This document shows positions 1 through 8,864 of a stretch of 64,000 nucleotides of DNA, piece after piece. Both the position numbers and the translations under genes were made by a program. The notes under the pieces are model-generated. The model ran no database searches and was not told the DNA's origin. It was given only the letters and a program-made list of their open reading frames with translations. The DNA comes from Chryseobacterium soldanellicola (lineage in GTDB: Bacteria; Bacteroidota; Bacteroidia; Flavobacteriales; Weeksellaceae). The stretch covers positions 992,001-1,056,000 of the forward strand of contig NZ_FNKL01000001.1 in NCBI RefSeq assembly GCF_900100115.1, written 5' to 3'. The number at the start of each line of letters is the position of its first letter. Positions within the stretch are counted from its first letter, which is position 1.

Positions 1-1
1 T

Positions 2-193
2 CAGGAATTTCGTTCTTCTATTATGAAAGAAATCGAGGAAAATAAAACTCAGTACAGAAACTTTATCGGCCAGAAAATGGGCAAGCAGGTACGTATCATT
101 CCGCAGCTTAATTTTTACTTGGATACTGCCCTTGATGATGTGGAAAAACTTGAAAAAGAATTAAGAGGCGAAGGCGATAATCCTGTGTTATAA
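2..193 (+). CDS. rbfA: Ribosome-binding factor A (3' part only)
   Basis: The window opens inside this gene; 63 C-terminal codons remain, read from base 2. The visible part contains the RbfA-type C-terminal segment (VRIIPQLNFYLDTALDD), in which the strand 'P.L.F..D' is typical of the family. RbfA binds the free 30S subunit and helps late maturation of the 16S rRNA 5' end and cold adaptation. The stop lies 3 bases before the next start codon, so it is probably co-transcribed with the downstream permease. The N-terminal KH-like part is outside the window, so completeness cannot be judged. Confidence 0.85.
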   Translation, partial: QEFRSSIMKEIEENKTQYRNFIGQKMGKQVRIIPQLNFYLDTALDDVEKLEKELRGEGDNPVL

Positions 194-196
194 ATT

Positions 197-1402
197 TTGA
201 AAAACATTGCATTTTATATAGCTTCCCGTTACCTTTTGTCAAAAAAAGGAAGTACTGCCGTTACGTTTATTACGTGGCTGGCGGTTGGAGCCATGACCGT
301 AGCCGTCGTTGCAATGTTCGTCATTATTTCTGTTTTTTCGGGGCTGGAAGATCTTAATAAAGATTTAATTTCTAATCTTCATGCCGATTTAACGCTTAAA
401 AGCTCTTCAGGAAAAACGATAAAAGATTTAGATAAAATAAGTTCTGTTTTAAAAAATAATAAAGAAATCAGCAGCTTTTCAAAAGTTATTGAAGAAAAAG
501 TATACGTCAATTACAACGGAAAAGGCGATATTGCTTATTTAAGAGGCGTAGATTCTGCTTATACAAAAGTAAATCCCATTGATAAAAGTGTTTTTTATGG
601 TGCTTATCCGAGTTTTCAATATTCGAATGAAGTATTAATGGAAAATTCTCTGGACAACAGGCTTTCAATTCCCGTTTCTTCAACCCGCGATTATGCAACG
701 CTGTTTATGCCAAAACCAGGCACGGGAATTATCAATAAAGAAGAGGATATTTACAATAAAAAAGATATTCTCGTAACAGGAGTTTTTCCGGGGAATGATC
801 AATTAGACAATTATATTATTGCGCCGATTGAGCTTACGGAAGAATTATTAAACTTGCCAAAACACTCTGCGTATCAGATTGTTATTAAGTTAAAAAATCC
901 TGAAAATACAGATTCTGTAAAAGAAAAGCTGCATTCAGCTTTAGGTAAAAATATCGAAATTAAAACCAAAGAAGAAGAAAATGCAGCCTTCTGGAAAATG
1001 ATCAACACCGAAAAACTTTTCATTTATCTGATTTTTGCGTTAGTCATTTTCATTACAACCTTCAATCTGGCGGGCGCAATCATTATTTTACAGCTTGACA
1101 AAAAAGAGCAGGCCAAATCCCTGATTTCTCTGGGATTGCCACTAAGTCATTTGCGACAGATCTATTTTTATACCGGAATTCTCATCGTAGTGCTGGGAAT
1201 TATCTCCGGATTAATACTCGGAACGGCACTTTGCTACTTCCAGCTATTCACCGGATTCTTTAAAGCTAATGAAACCTTACCCTTCCCTGTAAAAATTGTT
1301 GGTAAAAATTATTTCATTGTCGCAATCACCGCTTCACTCTTTGGGTTCGGCATTTCCTGGGTATTTTCAAAGATCAGTAAAGAACATATTACTAAAAGTT
1401 AA
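197..1402 (+). CDS. FtsX-like ABC transporter permease (LolC/LolE type)
   Basis: A 401-residue inner-membrane protein with the LolC/E layout: one N-terminal membrane segment (about 24-46), a periplasmic domain of about 220 residues, then three C-terminal membrane segments (about 273-299, 322-348, 374-393). The N-terminal pattern 'YIASRYLLSKK....FITW' is characteristic. In proteobacteria this family, with the ATPase LolD, extracts lipoproteins from the inner membrane; in Bacteroidetes the same role is inferred, not shown. The start is TTG at 197, chosen because the conserved N-terminus begins there and no in-frame ATG lies before the membrane segment. It follows rbfA by 3 bases. No LolD ATPase is present in the window. 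Confidence 0.85.
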   Translation: MKNIAFYIASRYLLSKKGSTAVTFITWLAVGAMTVAVVAMFVIISVFSGLEDLNKDLISNLHADLTLKSSSGKTIKDLDKISSVLKNNKEISSFSKVIEEKVYVNYNGKGDIAYLRGVDSAYTKVNPIDKSVFYGAYPSFQYSNEVLMENSLDNRLSIPVSSTRDYATLFMPKPGTGIINKEEDIYNKKDILVTGVFPGNDQLDNYIIAPIELTEELLNLPKHSAYQIVIKLKNPENTDSVKEKLHSALGKNIEIKTKEEENAAFWKMINTEKLFIYLIFALVIFITTFNLAGAIIILQLDKKEQAKSLISLGLPLSHLRQIYFYTGILIVVLGIISGLILGTALCYFQLFTGFFKANETLPFPVKIVGKNYFIVAITASLFGFGISWVFSKISKEHITKS

Positions 1403-1450
1403 CAGACTTTACTTTCAATTTTTTGTACCTTTACGGCCCAATTTTTAGAA

Positions 1451-3229
1451 ATGAAACGAATCTTATTTTCTTTTTTATTAAGCTTTGCATTTATCAGTGC
1501 ATTTGCTCAAATTCCGGTCGGATATTACGACGGAACAACAGGTTTAACTGGCGCTGCCCTTAAATCTAAACTGAAACAGATTATCACCAACGGTCACCAG
1601 GACCACGGTTATAACGGGTTATGGACAGGCTATCAAACCACCGACCGAGACACTTTTTACGAAAACGACAACACTATTTTAGATATTTACTCTGAAAACC
1701 CAACCGGTACTGATCCCTATAATTTCACTTATGGAACCAACCAGTGCGGGTCTTACAACAGCGAAGGCGATTGCTATAACAGAGAGCATATTGTTCCTCA
1801 GAGTTTATTTAATGAAGGATTCCCAATGAAATCCGATATTAATTTTATTCGTCCTACAGACGGAAAAGTAAACGGAATGAGATCAAATTATCCTTTCGGA
1901 AAAGTAGGATCTGCTTCATATACCTCTTTAAACGGTTCAAAATTAGGAAATTCTGTATCTCCTGGATATTCTGGGATCGTTTTTGAGCCAATCGATGCAT
2001 TCAAAGGTGATGTTGCAAGAATGATTCTTTATTTTGTAACAAGATATGAAACTCAACTTTCAGGTTTCAGTTCAGGTGATATGCTTGGAGGTTCTGCTTT
2101 CCCCGGTTTACAAACCTGGGAGCTTAATCAGCTTTTAGCATGGAACACTGCCGATCCTGTTTCTCCCGTTGAAATTACAAGAAATAATGCATCATACAAT
2201 TATCAGGGAAACAGAAACCCATTTATCGATAATCCTGCATTTGTCGATCAAATCTGGGGAACGCCCACTGTGGACACGCAGGCTCCTACAGCTGCGACAA
2301 ACTTAGCGGCAAGCAACCCTACTTCTAATTCAATTTCTTTAAGCTGGACGGCAGGAACAGATAATGTTGCCGTAACCGGTTATGACATCTATGTAAACGG
2401 AGTTTTTTATGCCACGGTTTCAGGAACTACAACGGTGGTTTCAGGATTGAATCCATCTTCGACTTATAGCTTTTATATTATTACTAAAGATGCAGCAGGA
2501 AATTCTGCGCCACAAAGTAATACCACAACAGGAACTACTCTTGCAGGGCAAGCCGGCGGAGGAAGCTGTGGAACAGAAAATTTTGAAAACATTCCGCCAA
2601 GCGCATCTGGCTACGCGACTCAGACATGGACAAATAATTCCATCACCTGGATCGCAACCGACGCAAGAACTGACCAAACCATTACCAACAAAGCAATTGC
2701 CATCAGACATGGAAGCCTTACAAGTTCCACAATTTCCGGGGGAATTCAAAGCTTAACGGTAAAAACACAATTGAAATTTACAGGTACTGACGATACCTTC
2801 AATTTAGAAGTAAACGGAGTTGTCGTTGGAACTATTCCTTACAGCGCAACCGTCGCAACAACCACAATCAACAATATCAATGTAAGCGGAAATGTGGTCA
2901 TTACACTTACCAACAATTCTACCTCAAACAGAGTTGCCATCGATGATCTTAGCTGGACTTGCTTCAGTACTTTAGGAACTGCGGAAACAACAAAAGACAA
3001 AACATCTTTCACTGTTTATCCAAATCCTGTAAAAAACAACGAGCTTTTTGTAAAAGGTGAAAACTTAAACAAAGTTTCAAAAGCAACAATCTATGATCTT
3101 TCAGGAAAATTGATCGAAACGATTGCAAACCCTTTCAAAAATTCAAATAAAATTAACTTAAAAGGTCTTACAAAAGGAAATTATATCCTTAAAACAGACA
3201 ATAATTCCGCAAAATTCATTGTAGAATAA
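1451..3229 (+). CDS. Secreted endonuclease I with Fn3 domain and T9SS sorting signal
   Basis: A 592-residue protein with a signal peptide (1-19, ending AFA-Q) and an endonuclease I / BsnA-type nuclease domain (about 20-270). The active-site motif REHIVPQS is at 111-118, where the His is the expected catalytic base. A fibronectin type III domain follows (about 275-365), then a beta-sandwich region (about 375-500). The C-terminal type A T9SS sorting domain (about 520-592) has the usual 'FTVYPNPVKN' opening and 'G.Y.LK' near the end. The protein is expected to cross the outer membrane by type IX secretion and degrade extracellular DNA or RNA, for nutrient scavenging or biofilm remodelling. It appears to be a single-gene unit ended by a strong terminator. 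Confidence 0.9.
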   Translation: MKRILFSFLLSFAFISAFAQIPVGYYDGTTGLTGAALKSKLKQIITNGHQDHGYNGLWTGYQTTDRDTFYENDNTILDIYSENPTGTDPYNFTYGTNQCGSYNSEGDCYNREHIVPQSLFNEGFPMKSDINFIRPTDGKVNGMRSNYPFGKVGSASYTSLNGSKLGNSVSPGYSGIVFEPIDAFKGDVARMILYFVTRYETQLSGFSSGDMLGGSAFPGLQTWELNQLLAWNTADPVSPVEITRNNASYNYQGNRNPFIDNPAFVDQIWGTPTVDTQAPTAATNLAASNPTSNSISLSWTAGTDNVAVTGYDIYVNGVFYATVSGTTTVVSGLNPSSTYSFYIITKDAAGNSAPQSNTTTGTTLAGQAGGGSCGTENFENIPPSASGYATQTWTNNSITWIATDARTDQTITNKAIAIRHGSLTSSTISGGIQSLTVKTQLKFTGTDDTFNLEVNGVVVGTIPYSATVATTTINNINVSGNVVITLTNNSTSNRVAIDDLSWTCFSTLGTAETTKDKTSFTVYPNPVKNNELFVKGENLNKVSKATIYDLSGKLIETIANPFKNSNKINLKGLTKGNYILKTDNNSAKFIVE

Positions 3230-3250
3230 ACTTAAAAAATATTTTAACTT

Positions 3251-3279
3251 AAAGACCGGTTTATTCGGTCTTTTTTTTA
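3251..3279 (+). terminator. Rho-independent terminator after endonuclease I gene
   Basis: Stem agaccg/cggtct (3253-3258 with 3266-3271) with a 7-base loop is followed by an uninterrupted T run. It lies 22 bases after the endonuclease stop and just before aroE, so aroE probably has its own promoter or depends on read-through. Confidence 0.85.
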
Positions 3280-3289
3280 TTTTTGATTC

Positions 3290-4027
3290 ATGGATTCTCA
3301 TAAAAAATTAGGTTTAATAGGGAGAAATATCTCGTATTCTTTTTCAAAAAAATTCTTTGAAAACAAATTTCAGAAACTTATGCTGAAAGATTTTTCGTAC
3401 GATATTTTTGATCTTAAAGAAATCAATGAAGTTGAAGATTTATTCTCAAAACCCGGACTATTGGGTTTTAATGTTACCATTCCTTATAAAGAAAAAATCA
3501 TTGATTATCTGGATGAATTAAGCGAAGAAGCCCAAAAAATTGGCGCTGTAAATTGTGTTTTAATCCAAAACGGCAAAAAAACAGGCTATAATACCGATGC
3601 TGTAGGATTTGAAAAAACATTGCTTCTACACAGAAAACCCCACCAGAATTCAGCCTTAATTTTAGGAAATGGCGGTGCTGCAAAAGCGGTAAAATATGCT
3701 TTGGATAAAAATGGGATTCCGTCAAAAACCATTTCCAGGAATTCAGAAATTAATTTTAAAAATTTAGATAAAGAAACCGTTGAAAATCATAAAATTATCG
3801 TTCAGTGTACGCCTGTCGGAACCTTTCCGAATGTGGATGATTGTCTGGATTTTCCCTTCAACGGAATTACAAAAGACCATTTAATTATTGATTTAATTTA
3901 CAACCCGAATTACACTCAATTTATCATCAAAGCATCCGAAAAAGGAGCAAAAACAGTCAACGGTTATTATATGCTTGAACAGCAAGCAGAAAAAGCTTGG
4001 GAAATTTGGAATTTTCAAAAAAAATAA
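3290..4027 (+). CDS. aroE: Shikimate dehydrogenase
   Basis: At 245 residues this is the short Bacteroidetes form. It catalyses NADPH-dependent reduction of 3-dehydroshikimate to shikimate in aromatic amino acid and chorismate synthesis, in the cytoplasm. The substrate domain shows GFNVTIPYKE with the catalytic Lys at 67, then GAVNCV. The conserved Asp lies in GYNTDAVGF, and the nucleotide-binding loop is LGNGGAAKAV. The N-terminal substrate motif reads SYSFS instead of the enterobacterial HSxSP, which fits flavobacterial AroE as I recall it. The start is the ATG at 3290, just after the terminator T run. It sits alone, with no other aro gene nearby. Confidence 0.93.
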   Translation: MDSHKKLGLIGRNISYSFSKKFFENKFQKLMLKDFSYDIFDLKEINEVEDLFSKPGLLGFNVTIPYKEKIIDYLDELSEEAQKIGAVNCVLIQNGKKTGYNTDAVGFEKTLLLHRKPHQNSALILGNGGAAKAVKYALDKNGIPSKTISRNSEINFKNLDKETVENHKIIVQCTPVGTFPNVDDCLDFPFNGITKDHLIIDLIYNPNYTQFIIKASEKGAKTVNGYYMLEQQAEKAWEIWNFQKK

Positions 4028-4102
4028 CATAAATTAGTGCAATAATTGGCTTTTTTGCTATTTTTAAAAGATATAAACGCCACTCACATAATAAGATTTG
4101 CT

Positions 4103-5914
4103 ATGATTACAGAAAACAACCTTTCTGAAAACGAAGAAAATAAAATTTCTAATGAAGTATCTCTGGAAGAAACATCAGAAAATGCCGTGCCGCAGGAAGA
4201 AATTGCTCCTGAAGACGACACAGAGCATACAGAAGAACATCTGGACGCAGACATTAATTTGTCTGACGCTTTGAAAGAAATGGAAAAAATCATCAACACA
4301 CCCAATGCTGGAGAAGATTTTAGAAAATTTAATGTATTAAAAGACAAAGCAAGTCATTTGATCCACGATGAAGTGGAAGATAAAAAGCATGAATACGTAG
4401 ATGCGGGAAATGCACCTGAAAATTTCAGCTATGAACATCCTTCGCAGGCAAAATTTTCTGCTTTGGTGAATATTTTCAGAGAAAAGCATGATAATTATCA
4501 AAAAGGCCAGGAAGAAGAGCAAAAGAAAAATCTCGATCACCGTCAAAATATTATCGAAAGGCTCAAAAATCTTTATACCAACTCAGAACCGGGAACCAAT
4601 CTTTTCAAATCTATTCGTGAAATAAAAGAAGAATGGTCAAAAGCCGGACAGGTCGCAAAATCTGAATTCAGAATTCTTAATAACAATTATTTCCACCATT
4701 TGAATCAATTTTATCAGATGCTGGATCTTAACAAAGAATTTCTGGAGCAGGAATACAGCCACAATCTTGAAAAAAGACAACACATCATTGCCCGCGCCAA
4801 AGAGCTGGAAAATGAGCCTGTTATTCAAAAAGCTTTAAACGAGCTACAATATCTTCATAAGCTCTGGAAGGAAGAAGCAGAACCTGTTGCAGAAGAATTC
4901 CGTGAGAAAACATGGGAAGAATTTAAAGAAATTTCCAATAAAATCCACGAAAGAAAATCTGAGCTTTCCGCAGCCATTGAAGCCGAACAGGCCACTAATC
5001 TTGAAAAGAAAAATCAGATTATTGCTGAAATCAAAAAGCTTTCTGAGCCGGATGAAAATCCAAACCATACCTACTGGCAAAATGCGATCAGAAGAGTGGA
5101 AGATCTTCGTTCTGAATTCTTAAAAACAGGAAGTGTCCCAAGAAAATTGTCTAATCAGAACTGGAACGAGTTTAAAACGACATTGAGAAGCTTTAATACG
5201 ACAAAGAATACTTACTATAAATCATTAAAAGGTTCTCAACAGGCTAATTTGGAGGAAAAATTAAAATTAATCCAAACTGCAAAAGACAATATGAATAGTG
5301 AAGAATGGGATATCGCCGTTCCTCTATTCAAAAAGCTTCAGGAAGACTGGAAAAAGGTTGGCCACGTTCCAAAGAGCATGACAAACAAAATCTGGGACGA
5401 GTTCCGTGATGCCTGCAATACTTTCTTTAACAATTACAGGGAAAAAAGCAATGCTTCGACCGATAACTGGAAAGAAAATTACAAGCATAAAAAAGAGATT
5501 CTCGAGGAATTAAAAACCGTTTCAAACGACGAGGGAAGCATCGAGAAAATTGAAGCGATAAAAACCGCCTGGAACAATATTGGAAAAGTTCCGAGAGATA
5601 AAATTTCAATCAATACTGAGTTCAACAAAGCATTGAGAGAAAAATTAAAGCTTAACAAAATCAACGAGCTTGAGCTGAAAGAAGAAGGTTTATCTGAAAA
5701 CCAATTAACCGATAAAGCAAGAAAAATCAAGAGCCAGATCTCTGATCTTGAATCTGAAATCGTAAAATTGGAAAACAACCTGGCGTTCTTTAAAAATCCG
5801 TCAAGAGAAAATCTTATGTTAAAAGATACTTTCGATTCAATCGATGAGAAGAAAGCGCATCTGGAAACTTTAAAACAAAATCTTCACAGCATTATCGCGG
5901 GGGGTGAACAGTAA
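4103..5914 (+). CDS. DUF349-repeat protein
   Basis: A 603-residue, highly charged, helical cytoplasmic protein. After an acidic low-complexity N-terminus (first about 50 residues, Glu-rich) it carries several DUF349 repeats of about 70-75 residues, each with a 'L...WK..G.VP....NK.WDEFR' core (for example GHVPKSMTNKIWDEF). A coiled-coil segment forms the C-terminus. DUF349 proteins are common in Bacteroidetes and of unknown function. The reading frame stays open upstream to a TTG at 4046. I chose the ATG at 4103 because the extra 19 residues are hydrophobic, unlike the rest of the protein, and overlap the likely leader. It is followed by a strong hairpin terminator. Confidence 0.85.
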   Translation: MITENNLSENEENKISNEVSLEETSENAVPQEEIAPEDDTEHTEEHLDADINLSDALKEMEKIINTPNAGEDFRKFNVLKDKASHLIHDEVEDKKHEYVDAGNAPENFSYEHPSQAKFSALVNIFREKHDNYQKGQEEEQKKNLDHRQNIIERLKNLYTNSEPGTNLFKSIREIKEEWSKAGQVAKSEFRILNNNYFHHLNQFYQMLDLNKEFLEQEYSHNLEKRQHIIARAKELENEPVIQKALNELQYLHKLWKEEAEPVAEEFREKTWEEFKEISNKIHERKSELSAAIEAEQATNLEKKNQIIAEIKKLSEPDENPNHTYWQNAIRRVEDLRSEFLKTGSVPRKLSNQNWNEFKTTLRSFNTTKNTYYKSLKGSQQANLEEKLKLIQTAKDNMNSEEWDIAVPLFKKLQEDWKKVGHVPKSMTNKIWDEFRDACNTFFNNYREKSNASTDNWKENYKHKKEILEELKTVSNDEGSIEKIEAIKTAWNNIGKVPRDKISINTEFNKALREKLKLNKINELELKEEGLSENQLTDKARKIKSQISDLESEIVKLENNLAFFKNPSRENLMLKDTFDSIDEKKAHLETLKQNLHSIIAGGEQ

Positions 5915-5929
5915 AATAATAAAATTGAA

Positions 5930-5974
5930 GAGTCCCGAAGGGACGATTTAACAAAAAATTGGATAAAATCCGAT
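5930..5974. repeat. Small GTCCC-AAG-GGGAC-type hairpin element
   Basis: Just after the DUF349 gene a compact hairpin, gtcccgaagggac, is followed by the short inverted pair gga(t).../...tcc in 'ggataaaatcc'. In my general knowledge, similar 'gtcccgaagggac' segments recur between genes in Bacteroidetes as small dispersed repeats. Only one copy is seen here, so the assignment is tentative. Confidence 0.4.
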
Positions 5975-5984
5975 TTAAATAAAA

Positions 5985-6028
5985 AATAAAGGCGATACAA
6001 AGAAATTTGTCTTCGCCTTTTACTTTCA
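5985..6028 (+). terminator. Terminator between DUF349 gene and ribD
   Basis: The outer stem aaaggcga/tcgccttt (5988-5995 with 6013-6020) encloses an inner caaa-gaaa-tttg stem, giving a long hairpin. The 3' arm ends in a short T/A-rich run. Its 3' edge lies about 10 bases before the ribD start, so it either separates the two genes or forms a structured ribD leader. Confidence 0.7.
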
Positions 6029-6032
6029 TACT

Positions 6033-7067
6033 ATGCAGGACGAATTTTACATAAAAAGATGTATTGAGCTGGCTCAGAAAGCTTTAGGAAAAACCTATCC
6101 GAATCCTTTGGTGGGAAGCGTGATCGTTCATAACGGAGAAATTATCGGCGAAGGCTATCATCATAAAGCCGGAGAAAATCACGCGGAAATCAATGCCATT
6201 AATTCTGTTCAAGACAAAAGTCTTATTCCCGAATCTACCATTTACGTTTCTCTGGAACCGTGTGCGCATTACGGAAAAACACCGCCTTGCGCTTTAAAAA
6301 TCAAAGAGCTTGGGTTTAAAAAAGTAGTGATCGGCGCTATGGATTCTCACGATAAAGTCAATGGAAAAGGCAAAAAAATTATTCAGGATGCCGGAATTGA
6401 AGCTGTTTCAGGAGTTTTGGAAAAGGAATGTATTGAATTAAACAAAAGATTTTTCACCTATCACGAAAAAAAGAGACCTTACATTATCTTAAAATGGGCT
6501 GAATCCGGTGACGGATTTTTGGATAAAGATTTCAAACCCTACTCTATTTCAAATTCTTTGGTTAATCAGTTTGTACATCAATTGAGAGCCGATGAGCATG
6601 CTATTCTGGTTGGAACTCAAACTGCTTTAAATGACAATCCAGGCTTAACCGTAAGAAATGTCGAAGGCACAAATCCTGTGAGAATTTTAATCGATTTTGA
6701 TTTGAAAGTTCCGCAAGATTTCAGGATTTATAACAATGAAGCAAAAACTTTAATTTTTAATTCTAAAAAAGAATCAGACGAAAATAATATCCGTTTTATA
6801 AAAATTGAAAAGGAAAATTTTTTACAGAATTTGATGAATGCTTTATATAAAGAACAAATTCAGTCCGTTATAATTGAAGGCGGAAGTTTTACTTTGCAGC
6901 AATTCATCAGTGCCAATCTTTGGGACGAAGCAATTGTTATTAAAAATGAAAATTTGAAGCTTGAAAACGGAACAAAAGCTCCTGATTTTCAATTTAAAGC
7001 TGGAAAAATTTCAGAATTTAGGGACAACACAATATCGACTTATTACTATAACTTTAATAAAAATTAA
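6033..7067 (+). CDS. ribD: Bifunctional riboflavin deaminase/reductase
   Basis: A 344-residue cytoplasmic enzyme doing two steps of riboflavin synthesis: deamination of the diaminopyrimidine, then NADPH-dependent reduction of the ribosyl side chain. The N-terminal deaminase domain (1-145) shows the zinc site HAE at 50-52 and PCAHYGKTPPC at 76-86. The C-terminal reductase domain (about 150-344) carries 'RPYIILKWAESGDGFLD' and the late 'IIEGGSF' glycine loop. Length is normal for the family. No other rib gene or FMN riboswitch is near it. Confidence 0.95.
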   Translation: MQDEFYIKRCIELAQKALGKTYPNPLVGSVIVHNGEIIGEGYHHKAGENHAEINAINSVQDKSLIPESTIYVSLEPCAHYGKTPPCALKIKELGFKKVVIGAMDSHDKVNGKGKKIIQDAGIEAVSGVLEKECIELNKRFFTYHEKKRPYIILKWAESGDGFLDKDFKPYSISNSLVNQFVHQLRADEHAILVGTQTALNDNPGLTVRNVEGTNPVRILIDFDLKVPQDFRIYNNEAKTLIFNSKKESDENNIRFIKIEKENFLQNLMNALYKEQIQSVIIEGGSFTLQQFISANLWDEAIVIKNENLKLENGTKAPDFQFKAGKISEFRDNTISTYYYNFNKN

Positions 7068-7177
7068 TATTTATTGTTATTTTATTTAAATTATTCATAT
7101 AAAATTATTAATTTGGTTAAAAATTAAAACGGAATCCGAAAAGTTTTAGAGTAGGAAAAACCAAATACCAAATAATC

Positions 7178-7342
7178 ATGAAAAATTTAAAGAAAATGAA
7201 AACTCTGACGAGAGAAGATTTAAAAAAAATTTCCGGTGCTGTTAAGGCTCCATGGGTTGATGATGGCTGCGGTTGGCCATTATGTATGAACCAGTTTGGA
7301 AGATGTTCAGCTTTCGCTTGCGATGGTGTAGAACAGATTTAA
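7178..7342 (+). CDS. Bacteriocin-like small peptide
   Basis: A 54-residue ORF inside a 380-base gap, framed by its own leader and a perfect terminator. The N-terminal half (MKNLKKMKTLTREDLKKISG) resembles the double-glycine-type leaders ('L(S/T)RE(E/D)LK.I.GG') of the bacteriocin-like peptides common in Chryseobacterium. Here the GG position reads SGA. The C-terminal 32 residues contain four Cys and Trp, Gly and Pro, as expected of a small disulfide-bonded or modified core. No transporter, peptidase or modifying enzyme lies nearby, so export would need machinery encoded elsewhere. The family resemblance is from recall; the toxic or signalling role is inference. Confidence 0.7.
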   Translation: MKNLKKMKTLTREDLKKISGAVKAPWVDDGCGWPLCMNQFGRCSAFACDGVEQI

Positions 7343-7362
7343 ATAAAAACATTTAAAATTAT

Positions 7363-7391
7363 AAAAGAGCTTTAGGGCTCTTTTTCTTTTT
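7363..7391 (+). terminator. Terminator of bacteriocin-like gene
   Basis: Perfect 8-bp stem aaaagagc/gctctttt (7363-7370 with 7377-7384), a 6-base loop, then a T-rich tail. It closes the small-peptide transcript 20 bases after its stop codon and supports the idea that the peptide gene is a real unit. Confidence 0.85.
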
Positions 7392-7447
7392 CCTTTATTT
7401 TCAATATAATTGTAAAGTGTATTTTTGCAGTATAACCTGAATATTGA

Positions 7448-8053
7448 ATGCAGTTCGAGTACAAAACCATAGAAAAACCCATAGAAAACACTTTATTAAA
7501 AGAAAAAGGAAGCAAGTTTATCGGATTTGCTTATCCTGTTAATAATGAAGAAGAACTCAAAAACGCTTTAGAAAAAGTAAGAAATGAGCATCCGAAAGCA
7601 ACACATCATTGCTATGCCTTCAGAATGGGTTTAAATGGTGAAAATTATCGCGCCAATGACGATGGCGAACCTTCCGGAAGTGCCGGTTTACCGATCTACA
7701 ATCAATTATTAGCTCATGAAATTACAAATGTTCTGGTAATTTCTGTTCGTTATTATGGCGGAACGAAACTGGGTGTTTCAGGATTAGTAAAAGCTTACAA
7801 AGAATGTGCAAAGATTACGTTGGATGAAGCCAACATTATCACCAGAGAATTAGAAACACAGATTGAAATTCAGTTTAATTTTAACCAGCAAAACACCATT
7901 TTTACCTTACTTTCTAAATATGATGCTAAAGTTTTGGATTTTGATGCCAATGAAAACTGTATTTTGACAGCTTCTTTAAAGCTGGCCCAAAAAGAAAGCA
8001 TCTCAGAAAAACTTTCCGAGATGCAATATATTTCTTTTGAATTTAAAGATTAG
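7448..8053 (+). CDS. YigZ/IMPACT family protein
   Basis: A 201-residue protein with the N-terminal UPF0029/IMPACT domain (about 15-125), including the typical stretches 'KGSKFIGFAYPV', 'HHCYAFR', 'DDGEPSGSAG.P' and 'V.RYYGGTKLG.GGL' (here GVSGL). A C-terminal DUF1949-like ferredoxin-fold domain (about 135-200) follows. The eukaryotic relative IMPACT influences translational control; the bacterial function is not settled. A flavobacterial -10-like box, TATTTTTG, is at 7420-7427. Its 3' end overlaps by 4 bases the convergent zinc peptidase gene on the other strand. Confidence 0.88.
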   Translation: MQFEYKTIEKPIENTLLKEKGSKFIGFAYPVNNEEELKNALEKVRNEHPKATHHCYAFRMGLNGENYRANDDGEPSGSAGLPIYNQLLAHEITNVLVISVRYYGGTKLGVSGLVKAYKECAKITLDEANIITRELETQIEIQFNFNQQNTIFTLLSKYDAKVLDFDANENCILTASLKLAQKESISEKLSEMQYISFEFKD

Positions 8054-8760
8054 CCTCTTCTTCCGCCCATTAATAAAGAAACCCAGTAAAGAAGCTGTGC
8101 CAGTGAGCCTATAGCCGCCACAACATACGTTCGCGCTGCCCATTTTAAACTATCCTGAACTCCTGTAAATTCTTCGGAAGTCACTGTTCCTGTATCTTTT
8201 AGCCATTTCATTGCTCTGTTGCTCGCGTCATATTCTACAGGGAGAGTTATAAAAGCAAAAAGCGTTGTAAAAGCGAACATAATAACTCCAATTGTTAAAA
8301 TCAATGTATTTCCGTTAGGATTTTCCATCGACTGCGTTGCTGCCATAATAACGATACCGGCAATAAGCACAAATTGCATTAAATTTGAACTGATACTTAC
8401 AACAGGAACCATTTTTGAGCGCAACTCCAACATAGAATATCCCACCGCATGCTGTACGGCATGACCGCATTCGTGGGCAGCAACAGCCGCTGCAGCCGCA
8501 TTTCTCTGCATATAAACGCCTTCGGATAAATTAACCGTTTTTTCCTGAGGATTATAGTGATCCGTCAACTGCCCGGGAACCGAAATTACCTGCACGTCAT
8601 TGATCCCGTTATCCTTCAGCATTTTTTCTGCAACTTCTTTTCCTGAAAGTCCATTTTTAAGATGAACATTAGAATAATATTCGAATTTTGATTTCAATTT
8701 CCAGGAGACATACCAGCTCACCAGCATTGAAATTATAATGATTATATAGTAACCGGACAT
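8050..8760 (-). CDS. Membrane zinc metallopeptidase (YugP-like, Zn-peptidase 2)
   Basis: A 236-residue integral membrane protein of the YugP family. One N-terminal membrane segment (about 3-20) is followed by a cytoplasmic or peripheral part holding the zinc motif HECGH at 96-100 (HExxH form). Two further hydrophobic segments (about 123-143 and 152-175) and a hydrophobic C-terminus follow. The conserved 'DHYNP..K.V.LS..V' block (67-82) is typical of the family. The substrate is unknown. The gene is convergent with the YigZ gene (4-base overlap of coding ends) and divergent from the GNAT-like gene at 8865. Confidence 0.88.
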   Translation of the reverse strand: MSGYYIIIIISMLVSWYVSWKLKSKFEYYSNVHLKNGLSGKEVAEKMLKDNGINDVQVISVPGQLTDHYNPQEKTVNLSEGVYMQRNAAAAAVAAHECGHAVQHAVGYSMLELRSKMVPVVSISSNLMQFVLIAGIVIMAATQSMENPNGNTLILTIGVIMFAFTTLFAFITLPVEYDASNRAMKWLKDTGTVTSEEFTGVQDSLKWAARTYVVAAIGSLAQLLYWVSLLMGGRRG

Positions 8761-8834
8761 TTTTACAAGATTTTATTGTGTATTTTTGATCTAATTGATG
8801 TAAAAACTGTGCCAAAGTATTACATATTATTATT

Positions 8835-8842
8835 TATATTTG
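8835..8842 (+). promoter_or_regulatory. -10 box for the GNAT-like gene
   Basis: TATATTTG matches the flavobacterial -10 consensus TAnnTTTG and sits 23 bases before the ATG at 8865, giving a leader of about 15 bases. A clear -33 TTG at the usual spacing is not seen. Confidence 0.5.
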
Positions 8843-8864
8843 CCCTTTAATACCCACTTAAACT

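Noticed and set aside
4046..4102. Upstream TTG start of the DUF349 gene
   Set aside because: Would add a hydrophobic 19-residue stretch not in keeping with an acidic cytoplasmic protein; an ATG follows at 4103.
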